A DNA stretch of 64,000 bases from Novibacillus thermophilus (lineage in GTDB: Bacteria > Bacillota > Bacilli > Thermoactinomycetales > Novibacillaceae): NCBI RefSeq assembly GCF_002005165.1, contig NZ_CP019699.1, positions 1,426,001-1,490,000 of the forward strand, read 5' to 3'. Of the stretch, positions 18,880 through 28,060 are shown piece after piece (the first letter of the stretch is position 1; each line of letters opens with the position of its first letter). The notes under the pieces were generated by a model. The model saw only the letters and a program-made list of their open reading frames with translations. It had not been told where the DNA came from and did not search any database. Both the position numbers and the translations under genes were made by a program.

Positions 18880-19983
18880 ATGATTGTCGGTGTGCCGAAA
18901 GAAATCAAAAATAACGAAAACCGTGTGGCGATTACCCCTGCCGGCGTTACCGAATTTGTAAAGGCCGGACACGGTGTCGTCGTAGAAAAAGGGGCAGGCG
19001 AAGGCAGCGGTTTTTCAGATGCAGCGTACCGTGAAGCTGGGGCGAGCATCGCCTCGGTGCAAGAAGTTTGGAATCAAGCTGACATGATTCTGAAAGTGAA
19101 GGAACCGCTGGAGTCTGAGTACGCTTATTTCAGGGAAGAACTGATCATCTTTGCGTACTTACACCTTGCGGCTGCTGGAAATCTCGCGTACGAGCTGATG
19201 AAGCACAACGTGCATGCCATCGCCTACGAGACGATTCAGCTCCCCGACGGTTCTCTTCCTTTACTCCAGCCGATGAGTGAAGTGGCCGGGCGTCTGTCGG
19301 TCCAGATCGGCGCTCACTATTTAGAGAAACACAACGGCGGACGCGGGGTTTTACTGGGAGGTGTCCCCGGTGTTGCACAAGGAAACGTCGTCATCGTCGG
19401 CGGCGGGGTCGTGGGGACGAACGCGGCCAAAATGGCGTTAGGTCTCAGGGCGAATGTGACCGTTTTGGAAAACAATCCGAAGCGACTGCGCCAGTTGGAT
19501 GACCTGTTCGCAGGTCAAGTGCATGTTCTCATGTCGAACGCGTACAACATCGCCGCCGCTGTCAAAGAAGCGGACTTGCTGATCGGAGCGGTCTTGTTGC
19601 CTGGGGCCAAAGCGCCGCAACTCGTTACGGAAGAGATGGTCAGACAAATGAAAAGAGGATCTGTCATCGTGGACGTCGCGGTGGACCAGGGGGGATGCAT
19701 TGCCACCGTTGACCGGGTGACGACACACGACGCCCCTGTTTACGAAAAGTTCGGGGTACTGCATTACGCTGTGGCGAACATACCAGGAGCTGTCCCGTAC
19801 ACGTCCACATTGGCGTTGACGAATGCTACTGTGCCTTATGCGCTGCAAATAGCCAATAAAGGTTTAAAGCGGGCGATGGAAGAAAACGAGCCACTGCAAA
19901 AAGGACTGAATGTCAGCAGAGGGCGTGTGACCAACCAAACAGTGGCGAAATCGTTAGGCCTCGACCCGCATACGATGAACTGA
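18880..19983 (+). CDS. ald: Alanine dehydrogenase
   Basis: Ald interconverts L-alanine and pyruvate plus ammonia with NAD. The product (367 aa from ATG 18880; GTG 18877 is just in frame) shows [20 protein letters not shown] at the start, the catalytic lysine in LKVKEP, a histidine in YLHLAA, the nucleotide-binding [19 protein letters not shown] (about 170-188) and the C-terminal [19 protein letters not shown]. The length is normal. It is placed between mmsA and an aminotransferase that probably uses pyruvate as amino acceptor, so it would regenerate pyruvate from the alanine formed. The ribosome site is GAAGGAGGGGG. Confidence 0.95.
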   Translation: MIVGVPKEIKNNENRVAITPAGVTEFVKAGHGVVVEKGAGEGSGFSDAAYREAGASIASVQEVWNQADMILKVKEPLESEYAYFREELIIFAYLHLAAAGNLAYELMKHNVHAIAYETIQLPDGSLPLLQPMSEVAGRLSVQIGAHYLEKHNGGRGVLLGGVPGVAQGNVVIVGGGVVGTNAAKMALGLRANVTVLENNPKRLRQLDDLFAGQVHVLMSNAYNIAAAVKEADLLIGAVLLPGAKAPQLVTEEMVRQMKRGSVIVDVAVDQGGCIATVDRVTTHDAPVYEKFGVLHYAVANIPGAVPYTSTLALTNATVPYALQIANKGLKRAMEENEPLQKGLNVSRGRVTNQTVAKSLGLDPHTMN

Positions 19984-20030
19984 ACCAGACGATTGCGTTT
20001 GAAAACAGTAAAAGGAGAGGGGAAAAGTTG

Positions 20031-21380
20031 ATGAGTGTGGACACACAGTCGTGGGTGGAAAAAGACAAGAAGTACATTTGGCACGCGATGTCCCGTTACG
20101 ACCCAAAAGCGTCACCACTGGTGGTGACGGAGGCAGAAGGAGCGTGGATTACTGACATCGACGGTAATCAGTATTTAGATGGCATGTCGGGGTTGTGGTG
20201 CGTCAACGTCGGTTACGGTCGGAAGGAGCTGGCACAGGCTGCTTACGAGCAGTTGAACGCGATGCCGTACTACCCGCTCACCCAAAGTCACGTGCCGGCC
20301 ATCCAACTGGGGGAGAAATTGAATGAGTGGCTCGGCGGCGAATACATCGTCTTTTTTTCCAACAGCGGCTCCGAAGCGAACGAAACGGCATTCAAAATTG
20401 CTCGCCAATACCATCAGCAGAGAGGAGAGGGATCGCGTTACAAATTTATCTCCCGCTACCGGGCGTACCACGGCAATTCCATGGGGGCCCTTTCGGCGAC
20501 AGGCCAGGCTGAGCGCAAGTACCGCTACGAGCCCCTCACGCCGGGATTCATCCACGTTCCACCTCCTGACACGTACCGTCGTCCCCAGGGGATGGATATG
20601 GAGGCGTACGGGAGAGAAAGTGCTCGGGCTGTCGACCAAACGATCATGTGGGAAATGCGTGAAACCGTCGCCGGAGTCATCATGGAGCCGGTCATTACGG
20701 GAGGCGGTGTCATCGTCCCGCCCGACAACTATTTGCGAGAAGTGCAGGACATCTGCAATAAACACGGTGCTCTTTTCATCATCGACGAAGTCATATGCGG
20801 CTTCGGGCGGACAGGAAAACCGTTCGGCTTTATGAACTACGGCGTTCAACCAGACATCGTCACGATGGCGAAAGGGATTACGAGTGCTTACCTGCCCCTG
20901 TCCGCTACCGCTGTCAGAAGAGACTTGTACGAAGCGGCGTTTGCGGGGACAGACGAGTACAACCGTTTTCGCCACGTGAACACGTTCGGCGGCAATCCAG
21001 CCGCTTGTGCGTTGGCCGTTAAAAACTTGGAGATTATGCAGAACGAAAAACTGGTTGACCGTTCAAGGGATTTGGGAGACAAACTGCGGGAAGAATGGAC
21101 GGAACTGGAAGCTCACCCCCGCGTCGGGGACATTCGGCACAAAGGGCTGCTCTTCGGCATTGAGCTGGTGGAGGACAAGGAAACGAAAGCACCCGCTAAG
21201 TCGGACAAAGTGAACAAAGTGATTGACGCATGCAAAAAGCGAGGCCTCATCGTAGGAAAGAACGCTGACACGGTCGCCGGGTTCAACAACGTCGTCACCT
21301 TGGCGCCTCCCCTTTGTCTGACCGATGAAGACGTTACGTTTATAGCCGACACTGTCAAAGAAGCTGTAAACGCCATTTAA
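20031..21380 (+). CDS. Class III aminotransferase (beta-alanine/taurine:pyruvate type)
   Basis: A PLP-dependent omega-amino acid aminotransferase. The 449-aa product has GLWCVNVGYGRKELAQAA near residue 55, the FFSNSGSEANETAFKIAR cofactor loop and RAYHGNSMGALSATGQ. The IIDEVICGFGRTGKPFG aspartate motif and the PLP lysine in TMAKGITSAYLPL (about 280-290) follow. Together with MmsA and Ald the likely reaction is beta-alanine plus pyruvate to malonate semialdehyde plus alanine; taurine:pyruvate transaminase is a close alternative in the same subfamily. ATG 20031 has AAAGGAGAGGGG eight bases before. Confidence 0.88.
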   Translation: MSVDTQSWVEKDKKYIWHAMSRYDPKASPLVVTEAEGAWITDIDGNQYLDGMSGLWCVNVGYGRKELAQAAYEQLNAMPYYPLTQSHVPAIQLGEKLNEWLGGEYIVFFSNSGSEANETAFKIARQYHQQRGEGSRYKFISRYRAYHGNSMGALSATGQAERKYRYEPLTPGFIHVPPPDTYRRPQGMDMEAYGRESARAVDQTIMWEMRETVAGVIMEPVITGGGVIVPPDNYLREVQDICNKHGALFIIDEVICGFGRTGKPFGFMNYGVQPDIVTMAKGITSAYLPLSATAVRRDLYEAAFAGTDEYNRFRHVNTFGGNPAACALAVKNLEIMQNEKLVDRSRDLGDKLREEWTELEAHPRVGDIRHKGLLFGIELVEDKETKAPAKSDKVNKVIDACKKRGLIVGKNADTVAGFNNVVTLAPPLCLTDEDVTFIADTVKEAVNAI

Positions 21381-21412
21381 AAAATAAAAATGAGGAACTT
21401 GGAGGGCTTTAC

Positions 21413-22498
21413 ATGAATGGGGATCAAAAGTTCAGTTTGTTCGCCGCTTTCGTGCTGACGCTGTCGGTCGTGCTGACGGCTTGTGGGGGAGGTGACGGTT
21501 CGGGTGAAGGAGAAGGAAATGGGGAAAGTGGTGGAGCATCTGGGGAAAAAGTCGTCAACATCTTAAACTGGTCAGAGTACATCCCGGACGATGTCATTAA
21601 ACAGTTCGAAGAGGAGACCGGGATCAAAGTGAACTACAGTACGGTGTCCTCCAATGAGGAAATGGTGGCTAAATTGAATGTCAGCGGTTCCGGTTTTGAC
21701 CTTGCCGTCCCGTCGACATATTTTGTGGAAGCGTTGATCAATGAAGGTCGGCTGGAAAAAATAAACAAAGACAACATTCCGAATCTAAAAAATATCGGCG
21801 AGGAATTTCTCGGATGGGAGTTCGACCCGAATGACGAGTACTCTTTGCCGTTCATGTGGGGAAGCGAAATTATCGCCTACAACGAAGATTTAGTCGACAT
21901 TGAGATCAAATCGTACAGAGACTTGTTTGACCCTTCCCTGGAAAACAGCTTGGTCGTTCTCGATGATCCCCGCACTATGCTAGGTGCGATGCTGGACATG
22001 TTAGGCTACTCTCCGAACAGTACAAACGAAGCTGAAATTATGGAAGCGGGCGAAGAACTGCAAAAACTGCTGCCGAACATCAAAGCTTTTAACAGTGACG
22101 ACGCCAAGAGTCTGCTTACGAGTAACGAGGTAAAAGCTGGAGTTGTCTATGCGGCGGAAGCTCTGTTGGCCCAGCAAGAAAACCCGAAAATCAAAATGGT
22201 CATCCCTGAAGACCACTTGAGCTTGTGGCAGGACAACTTCGTCATACCGAAAGGGGCGCCCCACAAAGAAAACGCAGAGAAATTCATTAACTTTATATAC
22301 GAGCCGGAAGTGAGCAAAGAGATCACGATGGATTACCCGTACAACAATCCAAACGTCGAAGCACTGAAACTGTTGCCTGACGATATAAGGGAAGCGCTGG
22401 AAATCTCGCCAGAAGATTTAGAGAGGGGCTCCCATGCCACCGATGTCGGAGAAGCGCTCCAGTACTACGACAGGGCGTGGTCCATGGTTAAAAACTAG
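21413..22498 (+). CDS. potD: Spermidine/putrescine ABC transporter substrate-binding lipoprotein (PotD-type, first copy)
   Basis: This extracellular binding protein captures polyamines for the PotABC importer. The 361-aa precursor has a signal peptide with lipobox LTACGGG (about 21-27), then a flexible Gly/Ser/Glu linker. The PotD/SBP_bac_8 core follows: VVNILNWSEYIPDDVIKQFEEETGIKVNYSTVSSNEEM, MWGSEIIAYNEDLVD, LLTSNEVKAGVVYAAEALLAQ, LWQDNFVIPKGAPHKENAEKFINFI. ATG 21413 follows TTGGAGGG. The first copy lies inside the catabolic operon; a second copy with the permease operon is at 29496-30602. Confidence 0.92.
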   Translation: MNGDQKFSLFAAFVLTLSVVLTACGGGDGSGEGEGNGESGGASGEKVVNILNWSEYIPDDVIKQFEEETGIKVNYSTVSSNEEMVAKLNVSGSGFDLAVPSTYFVEALINEGRLEKINKDNIPNLKNIGEEFLGWEFDPNDEYSLPFMWGSEIIAYNEDLVDIEIKSYRDLFDPSLENSLVVLDDPRTMLGAMLDMLGYSPNSTNEAEIMEAGEELQKLLPNIKAFNSDDAKSLLTSNEVKAGVVYAAEALLAQQENPKIKMVIPEDHLSLWQDNFVIPKGAPHKENAEKFINFIYEPEVSKEITMDYPYNNPNVEALKLLPDDIREALEISPEDLERGSHATDVGEALQYYDRAWSMVKN

Positions 22499-22511
22499 AA
22501 GGAGTGACAGC

Positions 22512-23789
22512 ATGAACAGCATGTCTGTATGGGAAGCGACCGCGAACGAACGCCCGAAACGGCCGGTACTACAAGGAGAAAAGACGTGTGATGTCGTCAT
22601 CGTGGGCGGCGGTTTTACCGGCCTTTCCGTCGCGTACCACTTGCAACAGCGCAATGTTGAAACTGTCGTTCTCGAAAAAGGCGTCGTCGGCGGAGGAGCC
22701 AGTGGCCGGAACGGCGGCGAAGTGTTGATCGGATACGTTGAATCGATGCGCTCCCTGGCCAAAAAGTACGGCCGCGCTGCGGCAAGGCAAATGTTTCAAA
22801 TGTCCCTCGATTCCATTGACTTAATCGAGCGCATTATACAGGAAGAGGACATCGCGTGTGACTTTCAGCGGAACGGAAATCTGTTGGCAGCGTACAAACC
22901 GTCCCATTTGGACGATTTAAAGCGGGAACAACAGTTTTTGTACGAGGCGTATCAATTTGAATCAAAAATCGTGGAAAAGGAAGACCTGCACACAGAACTG
23001 GATTCTTCTTTTTACCACGGAGCGTTCGTTGATGAAAGGAGTGCCATTTTTCACCCGTTAAATTATTGCCTCGGTCTAGCGAAGGCGGTCGAAAGACGTG
23101 GAGGGACCATTTACGAACATTCCCAAGCGACTAAAATTGAGCGCGTCACACCTGATAAAGTCATCGTTGAGACACATAACGGACGCATCGTGGCACAACA
23201 GGTTGGTCTCTTTGTCAATGCCTACACGACTGGACTGCACGACGTCATCGATCGGGCTATCGTCCCCGTCGAAAGTATCGTCCTCGCGACGGAGCCGCTT
23301 CCCCCTGCGTTGTGTCAACAGCTGATCAAGCACAATCGGGCTGCATCGGATACGAAACGCCTGCTCTACTACTTCCGCCGTACGGCAGACAACCGGATGG
23401 TGTTCGGCGGTTCCGGCAGGACAGCGAGCAAGCGGGATGCACGAACCCTTTTCGACAAGCTCCGCGAGGGGATGGTGACCGTCTTTCCGACGTTAAAAGA
23501 CGCCAAAGTCGAATACAAGTGGAGCGGCAAAGTCGGTTTTACGTTCGAAAGGATACCGTATATCGGCCAACTGGAAGATGGCACCCACTTCGCCTTCGGG
23601 TATGCAGGACACGGTGCGGCGATGTCGACGTTGCTCGGAAAACTGGTCGCCTTGAACATGCTAAACGAAGGCGATCGGCACAACCCTTTAGACCGGTCCC
23701 GCTTGAAGCCGATCCCCTTTCACAGCCAACATGCGAGAGCCGTCGGCATCATGAAATACTACTTTAAGTTTTTGGATTACATTTCTTAG
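22512..23789 (+). CDS. FAD-dependent amine oxidoreductase (PuuB-like, DAO family)
   Basis: The 425-aa product starts with a Rossmann FAD-binding motif VVIVGGGFTGLSVAYHL (about 34-50) and continues with VGGGASGRNGGEVLIGY, the flavin-contacting region of the DadA/SoxB/PuuB-type DAO family. The C-terminus has YKWSGKVGFTFERIPYIGQL and FAFGYAGHGAAMSTLLGK. Close relatives oxidise gamma-glutamylputrescine or other secondary amines and release an aminoaldehyde and hydrogen peroxide. With polyamine transporters on both sides, a polyamine or acyl-polyamine substrate is likely. No gamma-glutamylputrescine synthetase (puuA) is visible, so the exact substrate is open. ATG 22512 has AAGGAGTGAC. Confidence 0.85.
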   Translation: MNSMSVWEATANERPKRPVLQGEKTCDVVIVGGGFTGLSVAYHLQQRNVETVVLEKGVVGGGASGRNGGEVLIGYVESMRSLAKKYGRAAARQMFQMSLDSIDLIERIIQEEDIACDFQRNGNLLAAYKPSHLDDLKREQQFLYEAYQFESKIVEKEDLHTELDSSFYHGAFVDERSAIFHPLNYCLGLAKAVERRGGTIYEHSQATKIERVTPDKVIVETHNGRIVAQQVGLFVNAYTTGLHDVIDRAIVPVESIVLATEPLPPALCQQLIKHNRAASDTKRLLYYFRRTADNRMVFGGSGRTASKRDARTLFDKLREGMVTVFPTLKDAKVEYKWSGKVGFTFERIPYIGQLEDGTHFAFGYAGHGAAMSTLLGKLVALNMLNEGDRHNPLDRSRLKPIPFHSQHARAVGIMKYYFKFLDYIS

Positions 23790-23811
23790 CCGCAGAAAGG
23801 ATATCGTTTTC

Positions 23812-24912
23812 ATGATCAAGCGATTGGAATTGAAAGGAACCCCGCGGGAAATCGGGGAGGAACACGGGCGCGCAGGGGTAAAAGAAATTCAAAACAGTTT
23901 GGAAACGTACGAAAAGCTGTTTTTCGGCTATCACAGAATCAGCTGGAAAGAAGCCCGTGAACGGGCCCTCGTTCATCTGAAAGCTATAGAAGCGTACGAC
24001 TCCGATTTAATAGAGGAAATGGAGGGCGTCGCAGTCGGTGCCGGCGTCGACTTTGAGGATATTTTAACGTTAAACGCCCGCAGTGAGATCGCCCTGACCG
24101 GGCGGAAAGACATCGCGTTTGCGGACGGTTGTACGGCCATCGCCGTCACGCCTCCGGCCTCTAAGGATACGATCATCGGGCAAAATTGGGACTGGAAGGG
24201 CAGCCAGATCGACAGTTTACTGCTGCTGAACATCGAGCAATCCGACAAACCGAATATCACCATGGTGACAGAAGGGGGCATTATCGGGAAAGTCGGGTTC
24301 AATTCAGCAGGGGTGGCTGTCTGTCTGAACGCGTTAATTACGGACAAAAAGTCCGAGGAAGTCCCGATTCACCTCGGTCTGCGGGCCGTGCTCAACGCTT
24401 TCTCTTTTCACGAAGCGATTGCGAAAGTGAAAGACGGCCAAATGGCTTCGACAGCCAACTTCCTAATGGCCAGTGATGAAGGTGACAACCGAACGATGGC
24501 CGCTAACGTAGAGGTGTCTCCTTTCGGAATCGACCTTTTACCCAACCCGGAAGGGACACACGTTCACACGAACCACATTTGTTCACGGTCTTTGATGAAA
24601 AAAATCACCGACTTAAACGAATTTAAATATGAAGACTCGATGGTGCGCAAACAGCGGGCCGAGCAATTAATTTACTCGGCACTCAAAATGAGGCCGGCCA
24701 TTAATGAAGATTGCTTTAAAGAGTGGTTTTCCGACCAGTTTAATTATCCGAACTCGATCAATCATTTTCCGAATGAAAAAGCGCCAGAGCACCGGCGCTC
24801 GGAGACCGTGTTTTCGATCATCATGAACTTGACCCGGAAACGAATGTTTCTGTGCGTGGGTAAACCGTCGAGCCATCAGTACGTGGAGGTATCATCGCAT
24901 GCTTTACATTAA
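23812..24912 (+). CDS. C45 family autoproteolytic acyltransferase/hydrolase
   Basis: The 366-aa product belongs to the acyl-CoA:6-aminopenicillanate acyltransferase-like (C45, Ntn-hydrolase) family. It has the N-terminal GTPREIGEEHGRAG motif and the nucleophile cysteine in FADGCTAIAV (about 103-112), which becomes N-terminal on self-cleavage. GQNWDWK, TEGGIIGKVGFNSAGVAVCLNALI and the conserved HTNH (THVHTNHICSRSL) follow. Such enzymes hydrolyse or transfer acyl groups on amines. Between a PuuB-like oxidase and an aldehyde dehydrogenase it may remove or transfer an acyl group on a polyamine-derived product; this is inference. The end overlaps the next gene by 14 bp. Confidence 0.82.
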   Translation: MIKRLELKGTPREIGEEHGRAGVKEIQNSLETYEKLFFGYHRISWKEARERALVHLKAIEAYDSDLIEEMEGVAVGAGVDFEDILTLNARSEIALTGRKDIAFADGCTAIAVTPPASKDTIIGQNWDWKGSQIDSLLLLNIEQSDKPNITMVTEGGIIGKVGFNSAGVAVCLNALITDKKSEEVPIHLGLRAVLNAFSFHEAIAKVKDGQMASTANFLMASDEGDNRTMAANVEVSPFGIDLLPNPEGTHVHTNHICSRSLMKKITDLNEFKYEDSMVRKQRAEQLIYSALKMRPAINEDCFKEWFSDQFNYPNSINHFPNEKAPEHRRSETVFSIIMNLTRKRMFLCVGKPSSHQYVEVSSHALH

Positions 24913-26325
24913 CGGAGAATGGAAACAGGCCCAATCTGGAAAGACGGTGCCGGTCAAAAATCCGGCGACAGGAGAAGTGATTCAACACGTTGCTTACGGC
25001 GGTGAACTGGAGACGAGACAGGCCATCGCTAGCGCGAAGGAAGCTTTTGATGGGTGGAAAGGAAAAACCGGGAAAGAGCGGGGAGCTTTTTTGGAACGGA
25101 TCGCTGAAAACATGAGGCGGGAACGAGACAATATCGCAGAGGCCGTTACTCGGGAGATGGGAAAACCCCTTGCCGAAGCCACAGGGGAAGTGCAGCTTGC
25201 CATCGAGTACGTCGAATGGTATGCCGAAGAAGCGAAGCGTGTATACGGCGACGTCATTCCCGCTTCCCATGAAAATAAACGTTTGATGGTCTTTCGGGAA
25301 CCGGTCGGAGTCGTAGCTGCGATCACCCCGTGGAACTTCCCCGTGGCGATGATTACGCGCAAGCTCGCCCCGGCCCTTGCGGCAGGGTGTTCGTTCGTGT
25401 TGAAACCGGCATTGGAGACACCAGTGTCCGCGGTTAAAGTCATCGAATGCTTTCACGAGGCGGGGTTGCCTCGGGGGTAGCAAACCTCGTGATCGGGCCG
25501 GCGCAAGAGATCGGAGCCGAGTTGACGCGAAATCCTGACGTGCGCAAAATTACCTTTACCGGTTCAACGGAAGTGGGGAAAAAACTGATTCGCCAGTCGG
25601 CCGACACGGTGAAAAAAGTGTCGATGGAACTGGGGGGACACGCGCCGTTCATCGTCTTTGCCGACGCTGATCTGGACGAAGCCGTCGAAGGCGTGATGCA
25701 GACGAAATTTCGAAACTGCGGACAGACGTGTATCAGCACGAACCGCATTTACGTCGAAGACAGCGTAGCAGATGACTTTGGAGAAAAATTGGCCCGGCGG
25801 GTCGCCTCGTTGACCATCGGCGACGGGATGCAAGAGGGAACGGATGTGGGCCCGCTCATCAACCAATCGGCTGTAGAAAAAGTGCAAGACCACATTGAGG
25901 ACGCCATTCAGAAAAAAGGGAAAATATTGTGCGGCGGCAGACCGACGACGGTAGAAGGGCTGTCCGGGCACTTCTTTGAACCGACGGTGATTCACAACGC
26001 TTCGGACGAGATGAAGATTGCCCGGGAAGAGACGTTCGGGCCGGTTGCGCCGATCTTCACCTTTCACGGGATAGACGATCTGGCAAAAAAGGTGAACCAT
26101 CCGGAATACGGACTGGCCGCCTATTTTTACACGAAGAATGTGGATCGGGCGTTTCAAACAGTGTCCAAACTGGAATACGGGATTATCGGGGTGAATGACC
26201 CCCGTCCGGTTGTCGTCCAGGCGCCGTTTGGCGGTGTGAAAGAGAGCGGTATCGGCAGGGAAGGCGGAACTTCTGGCATCCTCGAATTTTTGGAAGAGAA
26301 GTTTGTATCTTTCCGAATGACGTAA
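24899..26325 (+). pseudogene. Aldehyde dehydrogenase (succinate-semialdehyde/aminobutyraldehyde type), one frameshift
   Basis: The first frame (ATG 24899) covers NPATGEVIQHVAYGG, the ALDH fold and TPWNFPVAMITRKLAPALAAG to HEAGLPRG, then stops. The second frame continues GVANLVIGPAQEIGAELT, FTGSTEVGKKLIRQ, the glutamate motif SMELGGHAPFIVF, the catalytic cysteine in FRNCGQTCISTNRIYV and APFGGVKESGIGREGG. One G added to the five-G run at 25473-25477 gives a normal enzyme of about 475 aa. It most resembles GabD-type succinate-semialdehyde dehydrogenases and would convert the semialdehyde or aminobutyraldehyde made by the cluster's transaminases. The motifs are intact, so the break is probably a sequence error. 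Confidence 0.85.
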
Positions 26326-26367
26326 TCCACGTTAAAGAGTCATCTCGTGAAGGGAGTGCAGACGGAG

Positions 26368-27924
26368 ATGTCAAAAGTGGAGGTAGCGAAGTTCGAGAAG
26401 AAAATCACCGTCCGTCAGATGCGAAAAGAAGACATAGACGAAATTGTCGAATTAGCCAATCTCAGCTTCGGCATTCCGGGGGTCGCGTTTGAACGGGAGC
26501 ATTATGAAAGCCACATCCGCATCTTTCCCGAAGGGCAGTTTTGTGTCGAATACGACGGCAAGATTGTCGGCTCCTGTTCCAGTCTCATCGTCAATTTTGA
26601 CGAGTACGGGGAAGAGCACACGTTTGATGAAATATGCGGGAACGGATACATTGAGAACCACAATCCGAACGGGGAAAATTTGTACGGGATTGACGTTGTC
26701 GTCCACCCCGATTACCAAGGACTAAAAATTGGGCGCAGGCTGTATGAAGCCCGTCGAAAGCTGTGTCGGCAATTAAATCTAAAAAGTATTTTGTTCGGCG
26801 GGCGCATGCCCAATTACCACAAGTACGCCGATAAACTGACGCCACAGGAGTACGTGGAACAAGTGTTGAAACGTAACATATACGATCCGGTGATCACGTT
26901 CCAGACGATGAACGGTTTTGTCGTGCGCGGCATTTTGCCCAACTACTTGCCCCACGACAAAGAGTCGTTAAAGTACGCGACGTTGATGGAATGGCGCAAC
27001 GAGGAGTACCGCCCCGATTTGAGTCTCGACTACCGCCGTTCGTTGCCAGTTCGCATTGCGTCCGTTCAGTTCCGTTTAAAACAGATCACATCTTTTGACG
27101 ACTTTGCGGCCCAGTGTGAATACTTCGTCCGCTCCGCTTCAAACGTCCGCGCAGATTTCATCGTGTTTCCTGAGGCGATGACCTTGCAGCTCTTGTCACT
27201 CGAAAACGAAAAGGTTCCGAGCAGACAAGTGCGGAAGCTTACCCGGTATACCGAAAACTACGTGCAACTGTTCTCTGAGATGGCTGTCAAGTACGATATC
27301 AACATTGTGGGCGGAACGCACTTCGTCGAGGAAAACGGCTCCCTCTACAATGTGGCGTTTCTTTTCCAGCGCGACGGGACGATAGACAAGCAGTACAAAC
27401 TCCACATTCCGTGGAATGAGCGGAAGTGGTGGGGCGTTCAACCGGGGGACGGCCTTCGCGTGTTCGAGACAGATTGCGGCAAAGTTGCCATCCTCATCGG
27501 TTACGACATCCAATTCCCGGAACTTGGCCGCATGGCCGCAGAACAGGGGGCCAACATTCTGTTTACGCCGTTTTCGGCTGAGGACGAACAAGGTTACATG
27601 CGGGTGCGCTACTGTGCCCTAGCACGGTCCGTGGAGAACGAACTGTTTACCGTCGTGGCCGGAACCGTCGGTCATTTGTCTCATGTGCCGCAGACGCCCA
27701 CACAATTCGGACTGTCGGCTGTATTCTCACCGTGCGATTACGCGTTTGCCGGTAACGGAGTGATAGCAGAAGGACAGCCGAACAGTGAAGCGATGGTCGT
27801 CGGAGACATCGATTTGGAACGGTTGTGCCGCAATCGTGAAACAGGTTCCGTCACCCCGCTCAAAGACCGCCGGCCACACATCTACCGCTTGGATGAAACG
27901 GAAAAAAGTGGAGTAGTTCAGTAG
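26368..27924 (+). CDS. GNAT acetyltransferase fused to carbon-nitrogen hydrolase (YhcX-like)
   Basis: The 518-aa product joins two enzymes. Residues about 10-200 form a GNAT domain (ITVRQMRKEDIDEIVELANLS, YGIDVVVHPDYQGLKIGRRLYEARRKLC with the acetyl-CoA loop). Residues about 225-500 form a nitrilase-superfamily domain with Glu in FIVFPEAMT, Lys in DKQYKLHIPWNE and a catalytic-nucleophile region where the usual cysteine motif reads VAILIGYDIQFPE. The nucleophile position therefore appears to be Tyr/Asp rather than Cys, which may make this domain a poor or altered hydrolase. Bacillus YhcX has the same architecture. ATG 26368 is preferred; GTG 26347 is also in frame. Confidence 0.85.
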   Translation: MSKVEVAKFEKKITVRQMRKEDIDEIVELANLSFGIPGVAFEREHYESHIRIFPEGQFCVEYDGKIVGSCSSLIVNFDEYGEEHTFDEICGNGYIENHNPNGENLYGIDVVVHPDYQGLKIGRRLYEARRKLCRQLNLKSILFGGRMPNYHKYADKLTPQEYVEQVLKRNIYDPVITFQTMNGFVVRGILPNYLPHDKESLKYATLMEWRNEEYRPDLSLDYRRSLPVRIASVQFRLKQITSFDDFAAQCEYFVRSASNVRADFIVFPEAMTLQLLSLENEKVPSRQVRKLTRYTENYVQLFSEMAVKYDINIVGGTHFVEENGSLYNVAFLFQRDGTIDKQYKLHIPWNERKWWGVQPGDGLRVFETDCGKVAILIGYDIQFPELGRMAAEQGANILFTPFSAEDEQGYMRVRYCALARSVENELFTVVAGTVGHLSHVPQTPTQFGLSAVFSPCDYAFAGNGVIAEGQPNSEAMVVGDIDLERLCRNRETGSVTPLKDRRPHIYRLDETEKSGVVQ

Positions 27925-28060
27925 ATTGGGTGTACCTAGGGACACCCTTCTCCACAACGGGTGACATGTTGATGCTGACGTTAGCAGGTGTCCCGCAACT
28001 TGCGGCCACGGTCTGTCACTGGAAGAGAAACAGCGTATAAAGTGTGAGGAGGTTTTGTAC

